Below, in pieces: positions 1-5,404 of a stretch of 9,768 bases of DNA. The number at the start of each line of letters is the position of its first letter. The first letter of the stretch is position 1. The translations under genes and the position numbers were made by a program. The notes under the pieces were generated by a model that had not been told where the DNA came from, searched no databases, and worked only from the letters and a program-made list of their open reading frames with translations. Source of the stretch: Candidatus Altarchaeales archaeon (lineage in GTDB: Archaea > Altiarchaeota > Altiarchaeia > IMC4 > QMZM01); assembly GCA_003663175.1 (NCBI GenBank), contig QMZM01000035.1:1-9768 (forward strand), in the 5' to 3' direction.

Positions 1-1
1 C

Positions 2-700
2 GATGGATTTTTAATTTCTGATTTAAGGAAGATTATGGAGTCGATAAATAAAATCTCGGAAGAGACCAACACAGCTATAGTAACGGGAGATACAAAGGTC
101 ATTGAGGAGGGAATAGAATTAATAGTAAATACCTCAGGTATTGGATTTGCGAGGAAGATAATCACAGACTCTGGTCTAAAGGAAGGTGATAAAATCATTA
201 TTAATGGAACTGTCGGAGATCACGGAATTGCAATTCTTGCAAAGAGAGAGGGTATTGAATTTGAAACCAAACTAAAATCAGATTGTGCACCTCTGCACAG
301 CTTGATAGAGAAAATTCTGAAATATGAAATTCATGCTATGAAAGATCCCACCAGAGGTGGTATAGCAAATGCATTAAATGAATTTGCGGAGAAATCCAAT
401 TTGGGAATAATTATAGATGAGGAAAGAATACCATTCAGAGAAGAAGTCAAATCGGCATCTGAAATGCTTGGAATAGATCCCCTTACAGTGGCAAATGAAG
501 GTAAGGTCTTGATTTCTGTTAGTGAGGATGATGCAGAACATGTCCTGAAAGAGATGAGAAAATCTAAATATGGAAAGAATTCTGAAATAATAGGGGAAGT
601 GACTAAGGAAAATAGAGGCAAGGTTATATTAAAAACGATAATTGGCGGAAAAAGGATATTGGAAAAGCCAAGAGGAGACCCAGTTCCGAGGGTCTGTTAG
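2..700 (+). CDS. hypE: HypE, NiFe-hydrogenase maturation protein (5' end cut by window)
   Basis: HypE works with HypF in the cytoplasm. It carries a carbamoyl group on its C-terminal cysteine and dehydrates it to thiocyanate, the source of the CN ligands of the NiFe site. The reading frame is open from base 2, before the first ATG at 35. The residues before that ATG (DGFLISDLRKI) and after it (TAIVTGDTKV) match the continuous HypE/AIR-synthase-like fold, so the gene starts outside the window and ATG 35 is internal. Also visible are KDPTRGGIANALNEFA, the conserved PurM-like C-terminal domain motif, and the diagnostic terminal PRVC, the active cysteine tail (PRIC or similar in the family). About 230 residues are present of the usual 330-350. 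No other hyp gene is visible; the next gene on this strand is over 200 bases away. Confidence 0.95.
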   Translation, partial: DGFLISDLRKIMESINKISEETNTAIVTGDTKVIEEGIELIVNTSGIGFARKIITDSGLKEGDKIIINGTVGDHGIAILAKREGIEFETKLKSDCAPLHSLIEKILKYEIHAMKDPTRGGIANALNEFAEKSNLGIIIDEERIPFREEVKSASEMLGIDPLTVANEGKVLISVSEDDAEHVLKEMRKSKYGKNSEIIGEVTKENRGKVILKTIIGGKRILEKPRGDPVPRVC

Positions 701-721
701 AAGGTTGGCAAAACAGCATTG

Positions 722-730
722 TTTATAAAA
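722..730 (+). promoter_or_regulatory. Candidate TATA box in the hypE-lipoate ligase gap
   Basis: TTTATAAAA fits the archaeal TATA consensus well. A start about 25 bases further on would fall near 750, where no reading frame begins. It would therefore drive either a non-coding transcript or a long (about 175-base) leader of the lipoate ligase gene. Confidence 0.35.
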
Positions 731-832
731 TTTCGCTTTAATTCGCATTTGAGAGTTATAGAAAGTGAAGTTCTCCTTCCAAACCAAAATTTGAGAAAAT
801 TTTAGAGGAGTTGAAGAAGTGAAGTTAAAGGG

Positions 833-849
833 TGGCTCTTACAGAGCCA
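833..849 (+). other. Perfect 7-bp hairpin with 3-base loop
   Basis: TGGCTCT pairs exactly with AGAGCCA around a TAC loop. GGG at 830-832 could extend the stem by pairing with CCC at 856-858 across an asymmetric bulge. No T-tract follows directly, so it does not look like a classical terminator. It is more likely a structural element of a small RNA or leader. Confidence 0.4.
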
Positions 850-869
850 GTTTAGCCCTATATTCTGCC

Positions 870-879
870 AAAGCGCTTT
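870..879. promoter_or_regulatory. Palindrome AAAGCGCTTT, candidate operator
   Basis: This is a perfect 10-bp palindrome, 15-25 bases upstream of the inferred promoter of the lipoate ligase gene (894-910). It is flanked by imperfectly symmetrical bases (CCA on the left, TGG on the right). The position suits a binding site for a dimeric regulator, but one 10-bp palindrome is weak evidence. Confidence 0.2.
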
Positions 880-893
880 ATGGAATAATTTTT

Positions 894-910
894 TAATTCT
901 GAATTTTTAT
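894..910 (+). promoter_or_regulatory. Promoter-like element of the lipoate ligase gene, shared with the SRP RNA gene
   Basis: TAATTCTGAATTTTTAT matches 16 of 17 bases of the element at 1988-2004 in front of the SRP RNA. Using the SRP RNA as ruler (its TATA element to its 5' base), transcription here would start near 921, giving a leader of about six bases before ATG 927. The TATA part itself (TTTTTTAAT) is poor, so the assignment rests mostly on the shared sequence and position. Confidence 0.35.
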
Positions 911-926
911 TTTATATGGTATTAAA

Positions 927-1982
927 ATGGAATTCAGATATCTTGAGGTAAGGGAGGATGAGGTATATAAATGTAATGCGATTCACTCCACATTATTAGA
1001 TGGTGTAAATGAGGGAATTTCACCGAATACCGTGTTCTTGGAGGAGTGTCCAAGTTATGTATTATCTCTCGGGAGAAATCAGTGTGCTGAAGAGGAGTGT
1101 AATCTCGAAGAATGCCGTAAACTTGGGATAAAGATTGAGAGGCGCGAAACTGGTGGAGGAGCGGGATTTATGATTCCGGGGAATACCGCGTGGGGGGTTT
1201 GCGTAAGAAAATCAGAAGATATCGTTTCTGGGGATATGATAGAAAATTTCAAGAGACTCTCTGAGGGTGTGATCCTGGGCTTAAGAAAACTTGGCCTGAA
1301 TGCAAATTTTGCTCCAGTGAATGATATAAATATCGATGACAGAAAGGTAGGGGGTATGACGGCTCTGAGTAAGAGCAATGCACTTCTCGTATATGGTAGC
1401 GTTATCTGGGACTTTGATATGGAAATGTATATGAAAATTGCTAAAATTCCAAAACAGAAGTTAAAGAAGAAGGGGGTTTCATCGGCAAAAAAGAGAATTA
1501 CAACATTAACGGCAGAATTGGGTAGGAGGATTCCACCCGAGGAATTGAGGAGATATTTGCTTGAGGGATTTGAAGAGAGCCTTGGTGTAAAATTGAAGAA
1601 ATCCGGACTTAATGATAAAGAAATAAAATTATGGAGGGAAAAGATGAAGAAATTTCGAAACCCGGCATTCATATACCGCCCAGGAAGGTGCGATATAGCG
1701 AATGTAAATTATATTCATTCTGCAGATAAAGGCATCATAAGGGTTTCGGCATATATTTCAGATAATATAATTCATAAGATTTCACTAAGTGGTGACTTCA
1801 TGCAGTTGAATGATGTAAGTTTTTCTAAACTTGAGGATATGTTAAGTGGAATCTCGATTAAAGAGGATATAGAGAATATTGTGAATAAATTTCTTAAAGA
1901 GAATAATGTTCAACTCATAGGTGCAACATCTCAAGACTTTATAGATGCAATTTCAAATGCAATTAAGCAGTATAGGAATTAA
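927..1982 (+). CDS. lplA: Lipoate-protein ligase A family protein with C-terminal domain
   Basis: This cytoplasmic enzyme activates lipoate with ATP and attaches it to a lysine of acceptor proteins (glycine cleavage H protein or 2-oxoacid dehydrogenase E2). The 351 residues match the full two-domain LplA length. The large domain carries RRETGGGA (residues 72-79, the lipoyl-AMP binding loop) and NDINIDDRKVGG (132-143), with Lys140 as the expected catalytic lysine. The C-terminal third contains IHKISLSGDF (282-291), typical of the LplA accessory domain. In some archaea (Thermoplasma) this domain is a separate protein, but here it is fused. ATG 927 is the natural start: it fits the family N-terminus and lies at the right distance from the upstream promoter-like element. 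There is no clear ribosome site, consistent with a very short leader. The acceptor protein is not in the window, so lipoate rather than octanoate or biotin as substrate is inferred from family motifs. Confidence 0.88.
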   Translation: MEFRYLEVREDEVYKCNAIHSTLLDGVNEGISPNTVFLEECPSYVLSLGRNQCAEEECNLEECRKLGIKIERRETGGGAGFMIPGNTAWGVCVRKSEDIVSGDMIENFKRLSEGVILGLRKLGLNANFAPVNDINIDDRKVGGMTALSKSNALLVYGSVIWDFDMEMYMKIAKIPKQKLKKKGVSSAKKRITTLTAELGRRIPPEELRRYLLEGFEESLGVKLKKSGLNDKEIKLWREKMKKFRNPAFIYRPGRCDIANVNYIHSADKGIIRVSAYISDNIIHKISLSGDFMQLNDVSFSKLEDMLSGISIKEDIENIVNKFLKENNVQLIGATSQDFIDAISNAIKQYRN

Positions 1983-1983
1983 A

Positions 1984-1992
1984 TTTATAATT
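1984..1992 (+). promoter_or_regulatory. TATA box of the SRP RNA gene
   Basis: TTTATAATT follows a purine/A-rich stretch that could serve as BRE. It is centred about 27 bases before position 2015, where helix 1 of the SRP RNA begins, which is the usual archaeal TATA-to-start distance. The box abuts the stop codon of the lipoate ligase gene (1980-1982), so the RNA has its own promoter immediately after that gene. Confidence 0.65.
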
Positions 1993-2014
1993 CTGAATTT
2001 CTATGTAATTAATT

Positions 2015-2289
2015 GGTGAACTAGGCCGGAGGGCTGGGCGTCCTCTGTAATCCCAAACCGTCCTTATGGGGAGGCCGAAGTCTGGGGGGCGATTTATCAA
2101 CTATGTGTTGGTCTAGGTCTTCGACAATGAGTTCTCGTCTCACCGGGTCACAATGGATGTGAACCGGGTCAGGCCCTGACGGGAGCAGCCCTAAGCATCC
2201 TGCGTGATGCTGGTGAGGTGGCGGGAATGAGAAGAGGACCTAGGTAGCCAGCATGTGGTTGATATCTCCACCCCCAGACGCGTTCACCG
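2015..2289 (+). ncRNA. ffs: Archaeal signal recognition particle RNA (SRP/7S RNA)
   Basis: This is the RNA scaffold that joins SRP19 and SRP54 and targets nascent membrane and secreted proteins to the translocon. The ends are set by helix 1: GGTGAAC (2015-2021) pairs with GTTCACC (2282-2288). The Alu domain follows, with the conserved CTGTAATCCCAA and GGGGAGGCCGAAG strings. Helix 5 is long and closes with GTCTGGGGG (2080-2088) and CCCCCAGAC (2271-2279); further inside, GGTCTAGGTC pairs with GACCTAGGT-type sequence. Helix 8 has the SRP54 M-domain site: GGGTCAGG on one side, GGGAGCAGCCC on the other, capped by a TGAC tetraloop (2177-2180). An extra-looking 5-bp hairpin lies at 2195-2210. The length, about 275 nt, is slightly below the usual archaeal 300. 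GC content is far above that of neighbouring genes. A short T-run (2290-2293) may terminate it, seven bases from the stop codon of the opposing Sec61-beta gene. Confidence 0.95.
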
Positions 2290-2295
2290 TTTTAA

Positions 2296-2460
2296 TTATT
2301 TGATTAGCGTTAGTATAACCTCAACCAATATTATCGCAATCACTATTCCTATAATAACCTTCGGGTCGATCTTTGGACCACCTTCATCGATATCAAAATA
2401 CCTCATCAATCCCGCTCCACCGATTGGTCCCTCAACCCTTCTCCTTCTCACTGGTGGCAT
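2296..2460 (-). CDS. secG: Sec61-beta, preprotein translocase subunit (archaeal SecG equivalent)
   Basis: This 54-residue protein is the small tail-anchored subunit of the SecYE-beta protein-conducting channel in the cytoplasmic membrane. The N-terminus is basic (PPVRRRR). The archaeal Sec61-beta signature follows: AGLMRYFDIDEGGPKIDPK, residues 16-34. A single hydrophobic helix runs from VIIGIVIAIILVEVILTLI, residues 35-53, to the end. Length and order of parts match the family exactly. The ATG at 2460 begins the only frame that gives this signature. Upstream is a very AT-rich stretch with no ribosome site; an AAATATAC element (2499-2506 on this strand) may be its TATA box. The gene faces the SRP RNA tail to tail with about six bases between them, and is divergent from the cysteine-repeat gene. 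Confidence 0.93.
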   Translation of the reverse strand: MPPVRRRRVEGPIGGAGLMRYFDIDEGGPKIDPKVIIGIVIAIILVEVILTLIK

Positions 2461-2567
2461 TTTTAATATTTTTTAATTTTTTTAAAAATTAATTAAAAGT
2501 ATATTTGTCTGTATTGAATAAAAATTCGTTGCGAATTCCCATTGTAAACCATTGTAACGGGTTAAGG
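2461..2567. promoter_or_regulatory. Divergent promoter region between Sec61-beta and the cysteine-repeat gene
   Basis: This 107-base AT-rich spacer separates two divergent starts. GTATATTT at 2499-2506 reads as AAATATAC on the other strand and could serve as TATA box in either direction. A second AT-rich element, GAATAAAAAT, lies near 2516-2525 for the plus-strand gene. Neither start has a good Shine-Dalgarno sequence at proper spacing. Exact start sites cannot be fixed by eye. Confidence 0.35.
2539..2557 (+). repeat. Direct repeat CCATTGTAA x2, period 10 bp
   Basis: CCATTGTAA occurs at 2539-2547 and again at 2549-2557, so the copies sit on the same face of the helix, one turn apart. The pair ends 10 bases before ATG 2568 and would overlap the transcription start of the cysteine-repeat gene. 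It may be a regulator site, but a chance duplication is also possible. Confidence 0.35.
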
Positions 2568-3044
2568 ATGAGTGAGAATAGGATATTTATATTATGGATC
2601 GTATATATGGGATTTATTGTGTTGGTGCTTCTCTTTATTGGGCTTATGAGCGGTTTTATCGAATTAAGTGATATCTGTGAGGCGACAATACTAAAAGATG
2701 CAAAGGATTATTGCTATTTCTTGTCATCTAAGATTAAGAATGATATTGGATATTGTAGAGCGATTGAGAATGAATTCTATAGAGATGAGTGCTATTTATC
2801 ATTTGCAAAATTGATGAATAATCTATCAATCTGTAATTTGATTCAGATGAGGCTGAAGAAGGATGAATGCTATAGGGATATTGCAATAACTAATGGGGAC
2901 TATAGAATCTGTAAAGAGATAGGATACTATCTTTATCGAGATTTTTGTTATTTTCGTATTGCCATAAGAGATAATAACTCGGAATTATGTCATAACATAT
3001 TGGATGAAAATCTTAAAAAGAGGTGTCATGAGGAATTATCCTGA
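2568..3044 (+). CDS. Membrane-anchored protein with five 26-residue cysteine repeats
   Basis: I know no assigned function. Residues 6-31 form one transmembrane helix; with a polar, short N-terminus the remainder (residues 32-158) is most likely outside the cell. That part holds ten cysteines at 37, 49, 63, 75, 89, 101, 115, 127, 141 and 153. The spacing alternates 12 and 14 without exception, giving five copies of a 26-residue unit. The second cysteine of a unit is usually in (K/R)D-x-CY followed by an Ala two to four residues on; the first is followed by an Ile three residues on. Units look helical, so each C-x11-C pair could staple a helical hairpin by a disulfide. Similar Cys-Tyr repeats occur in uncharacterised archaeal proteins. 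ATG 2568 is chosen because it starts just before the membrane helix; a TTG at 2505 would add 21 residues without family support. The 3' end overlaps the opposing gene by 19 bases. Confidence 0.7.
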   Translation: MSENRIFILWIVYMGFIVLVLLFIGLMSGFIELSDICEATILKDAKDYCYFLSSKIKNDIGYCRAIENEFYRDECYLSFAKLMNNLSICNLIQMRLKKDECYRDIAITNGDYRICKEIGYYLYRDFCYFRIAIRDNNSELCHNILDENLKKRCHEELS

Positions 3045-3532
3045 TCCCTCGCCCTCTTCAATCTCGCAGTTGAGACAAGTGATTGCCACGCAAATGCTAT
3101 CCTCTCAAGGTAGTTTGAGAATGTTAACGATTCTTTAAGAATGAGTCCCCTCCCCTTCCCCAATCTACCAACCAGTTCCCTCTCTCTCTTTATAAGCCCG
3201 AATCTCACGAGTTTTGGAATTATCTTATTCTCCAGGGTTGACCTCGAATAATTCTTTTCCCTCAGAAATTTTGATATCTCCTTCTTTGTTATGGATTCCC
3301 TCTCGAGCAATACTCCAATAAAATCCGTCGCAATTTTAAAATAGGTTGGTTGATATTTTCTCGGGAATATGAAGTCAATTACATCATCAATACCCCAGAT
3401 TATGTTTTTGTCTAAACCACCTTTATTCTTTATCTCTGGACCATAATGCGATGGAATCCACAAACTTTCCATCACCGGAATTCCCTTAGTGGGCGGTAAT
3501 TTTGGATTGGGGTTTCCCCTTCTCTTTGCCAT
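3026..3532 (-). CDS. Basic protein with winged-helix-like domain, unknown role
   Basis: This 168-residue protein has no function I can name. The N-terminus is basic and proline-rich (MAKRRGNPNPKLPPTKG). Residues 66-135 look like a winged helix: KIATDFIGVLLERESITKKE as helices 1-2, SRSTLENKIIPKLVRFGLI as recognition helix, and a basic glycine-rich wing GRLGKGRG at 122-129. The C-terminus is again basic (ARLKRAR). DNA binding is therefore inferred. ATG 3532 is preferred; the frame is open further up to a TTG at 3562, and the GGAGG near 3548 is too far from ATG 3532 and followed by no other start. The gene lies 40 bases after the class III aminotransferase on the same strand and is probably the last gene of that operon. 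Its end overlaps the cysteine-repeat gene tail to tail. It may be an autoregulator of the operon, but nothing in the sequence proves it. Confidence 0.6.
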   Translation of the reverse strand: MAKRRGNPNPKLPPTKGIPVMESLWIPSHYGPEIKNKGGLDKNIIWGIDDVIDFIFPRKYQPTYFKIATDFIGVLLERESITKKEISKFLREKNYSRSTLENKIIPKLVRFGLIKRERELVGRLGKGRGLILKESLTFSNYLERIAFAWQSLVSTARLKRARDQDNSS

Positions 3533-3572
3533 TTTTCTCTCAACGAAGACCTCCACAATCAAAATTGAATTG

Positions 3573-4703
3573 TCAACATTTTAGCGAATCTATTGCCGAG
3601 ATAAATATTTCGGCGTGCTTCTTCTCAATAATTAGTGGTGGTAAAATTCTTAGAATGTTATTGGAGTATATCGTCAAGATTCTCCTATCAATCAATTCAA
3701 GGGTTGTTTTCTTTGCGTCACTCACTTTTATACCTATCATCAGTCCTCTTCCTCTGATCTCCATAATATCTTGAAGTTCATTAATGATGTAATTTCCAAT
3801 TTTATCCGAATTTTTAATTAAATTTTCTCTTTGAATTATTTCAATCGTCTTTTTTGCAACCTCACACGCCAATGGATTTCCAACAAATGTTCCGCCGTGC
3901 TCTCCCTTATCAAAATCCCCACAATTATAAACGATGGCGCCTATTGGAAATCCTGCCGCCATGCCCTTTCCAACACATAATATGTCTGGCTTTATTCTAT
4001 GCCTCTGAAACTCGAACATGACCCCCGTTCTCCCAAATCCAGTTTGTATCTCATCCAGTATAAGAAGCACATCCCTCTCCTCGGTTATCTCTCTGACCTC
4101 CCTCAGGTAATCGTCGCCTGGAATTATTACGCCAGATTCCCCCTGAATCGGTTCGAGAATTACTGCGGCCGTATCTTCAGATATTAATTTTTTTAATGAT
4201 TCGATATCATTATATCTCGCAAATTTTACCCTTGGAAGGAGAGGATAGAATGGCTTTTTATATTTTTCATTCCATGTCAGACTTAAAGAGCCAAGAGTCC
4301 TGCCATGAAATGCATTCTCCATCGCGATAATCTCTTTTTTGCCCGTAACCTTCCTTGCAAGTTTTATTGCAGATTCCACCGCTCCAGTTCCATCATTAGT
4401 TATAAATACCCTTTTCAAGCCACTGATCCTTGTAAGTAATCTCGCCAATTCTAATTGTGGAAGTGTATAAAACCAATTTGAAACATGCATTAATTTCTTT
4501 GATTGATTTGCAATTACTTTAATGATCTCTTCATTTGAATGTCCGAGCGAACAAACCGCAATCCCTGAGAACATATCGAGAAATTTATTATTATTTAGGT
4601 CATAGAGATACATCCCCTTTCCCCTGACAATAGTCACGGGAAGCCTTGAGAATGCCCTCGAATAAACCTCCTTTTCAATATCTTCAACTTCTTTCTGATT
4701 CAT
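3573..4703 (-). CDS. argD: Class III aminotransferase, acetylornithine/acetyl-lysine (ArgD/LysJ) type
   Basis: This is a PLP-dependent, cytoplasmic, fold-type I enzyme. By similarity it transfers the amino group of glutamate to N-acetylglutamate semialdehyde (arginine synthesis), or to the carrier-bound lysine precursor in the LysJ variant. The length of 376 residues is typical. Visible parts are FHGRTLGSLSLTW (132-144), EPIQGESG (184-191), LDEIQTGFGRTG (216-227; Asp217 contacts the PLP nitrogen), VGKGMAAGFPIGA (244-256; Lys246 is the expected PLP lysine), and GGTFVGNPLAC (270-280). The usual NSGTEAVE reads NDGTGAVE (103-110), with Gly in place of the conserved Glu. Its ATG overlaps the stop of the DUF116 gene (ATGA), so the two are probably translationally coupled. 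Whether it serves arginine or lysine synthesis cannot be decided, as no other arg or lys gene is visible. Confidence 0.87.
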   Translation of the reverse strand: MNQKEVEDIEKEVYSRAFSRLPVTIVRGKGMYLYDLNNNKFLDMFSGIAVCSLGHSNEEIIKVIANQSKKLMHVSNWFYTLPQLELARLLTRISGLKRVFITNDGTGAVESAIKLARKVTGKKEIIAMENAFHGRTLGSLSLTWNEKYKKPFYPLLPRVKFARYNDIESLKKLISEDTAAVILEPIQGESGVIIPGDDYLREVREITEERDVLLILDEIQTGFGRTGVMFEFQRHRIKPDILCVGKGMAAGFPIGAIVYNCGDFDKGEHGGTFVGNPLACEVAKKTIEIIQRENLIKNSDKIGNYIINELQDIMEIRGRGLMIGIKVSDAKKTTLELIDRRILTIYSNNILRILPPLIIEKKHAEIFISAIDSLKC

Positions 4704-5404
4704 TTTAATTCCATTACACTATAGACAGATAATAAATCAACATCGGTCTTAACACAACCACTCTTCAGTAGGATTATCCCCTGACACGGGATTCCCATAT
4801 TTGAAACTTCCAAGAGACCCATATTCACCTCATAGGGGCAGCCAATTCCGATAACCGCTCTTGGCTTGGTTCTTTGAATTATTCTCTTAACGAAGCCACC
4901 TCCGGGAGCAATGTAAGCCCCTTTATAGCCCAATTTATTGGCTTTTTTTGTTATCTCGTATATCTTACACTTACCACAGCCCACGCACCTCGCACCATCA
5001 ACAGAACTAAAACTCGCCGGACACTCGGTATCTCTTAAACATTGAGGCAATATGATAATTCTCTCACTGTATGGAACCTCTGAAAATTTCTTTTTTAGGA
5101 GCATGTTCCTCATCTCCGCATTTACTATATCAACCATAGCATCATTCCCGCCAAGTATTGAAATTACCTTTTTTGACGGCAAATAGAGAAAATCAAGTAT
5201 GGAAAGCAACACCCTAAGAAATATTGAGGTCAGTCTCGATGATGCACCTCTAATAAATTCCCTCTTCCTAAAGAAGAGATATGACGATACAACTCCAATA
5301 ATAAGCAAAATCAGAAATATTCCAAATCCTATTAATGACAAAATTCCAATATATGCAAGCACCTCTTGAGATAAAAATTCGGTCATTTTTCCTCGAATTT
5401 CCAT
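4700..5404 (-). CDS. DUF116 family membrane-anchored cysteine-rich protein
   Basis: The activity is unknown. The N-terminus has one long hydrophobic segment (about residues 17-45) followed by basic residues, so the C-terminal domain should be cytoplasmic. That domain shows the DUF116 pattern: ILPQCLRDTECPA (118-130), CVGCGKC (140-146), YIAPGGGFVKRII (164-176), IGIGCPYEVNMGL (185-197). The cysteines are 122, 128, 140, 143, 146, 189, 207 and 217; the CxxCxxC cluster suggests an Fe-S cluster or zinc, which is inference. ATG 5404 shares its first base with the stop codon upstream (TAATG). A second ATG at 5386 has GAGG four bases before it and gives a protein six residues shorter; either start is possible. 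The 3' end overlaps the ArgD-type gene by four bases. Co-translation with two aminotransferases suggests a role near amino-acid or cofactor metabolism. Confidence 0.85.
   Translation of the reverse strand: MEIRGKMTEFLSQEVLAYIGILSLIGFGIFLILLIIGVVSSYLFFRKREFIRGASSRLTSIFLRVLLSILDFLYLPSKKVISILGGNDAMVDIVNAEMRNMLLKKKFSEVPYSERIIILPQCLRDTECPASFSSVDGARCVGCGKCKIYEITKKANKLGYKGAYIAPGGGFVKRIIQRTKPRAVIGIGCPYEVNMGLLEVSNMGIPCQGIILLKSGCVKTDVDLLSVYSVMELK
5384..5394 (-). promoter_or_regulatory. GAGG ribosome site before alternative DUF116 start
   Basis: On the minus strand GAGG (5391-5394) stands four bases before ATG 5386-5384, inside the annotated DUF116 coding sequence. It competes with the coupled TAATG start at 5404. 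The two starts differ by six residues, all before the membrane helix. Confidence 0.4.

Larger units (their letters stand above)
701..926. other. Intergenic region with TATA box, hairpin and palindrome; possible small RNA or long leader
   Basis: This 226-base gap between hypE and the lipoate ligase gene has no convincing protein gene. A good archaeal TATA-like element (TTTATAAAA, 722-730) predicts transcription from about 750. A perfect 7-bp hairpin (TGGCTCT/AGAGCCA with a 3-base loop) lies at 833-849, and a perfect 10-bp palindrome AAAGCGCTTT at 870-879. A 25-codon GTG-started frame (819-896) follows a GGAG, but I do not recognise its product. The region could encode a small RNA or be a structured leader of the downstream gene. 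Which one cannot be told from the sequence alone. Confidence 0.35.

Noticed and set aside
35..37. ATG 35 as true start of HypE
   Set aside because: The frame is open to the window edge and the residues before it continue the HypE alignment, so the gene is cut rather than short.
833..858. Rho-independent-type terminator for hypE
   Set aside because: The hairpin lies more than 130 bases after the hypE stop and is not followed by a T-run directly; archaea do not generally use such terminators.
722..896. C/D-box or H/ACA guide RNA in the gap before the lipoate ligase gene
   Set aside because: I looked for RTGATGA/CTGA boxes and for a hairpin followed by ACA at the right distance and found neither, so I leave it as an unassigned candidate RNA.
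1079..1672. Minus-strand open frame of 197 codons inside the lipoate ligase gene
   Set aside because: It is antisense to a gene with clear LplA motifs; the Ser/Phe/Leu-rich translation is the usual product of reading the opposite strand.
2255..2476. Plus-strand open frame of 73 codons across the SRP RNA end and the Sec61-beta gene
   Set aside because: It runs through the 3' part of the SRP RNA and antisense to Sec61-beta, whose signature is unmistakable on the other strand. Its translation resembles no protein.
2505..2507. TTG 2505 as start of the cysteine-repeat protein
   Set aside because: It would overlap the putative TATA element and the direct repeat and add a polar stretch before the membrane helix. 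ATG 2568 gives a clean membrane anchor.
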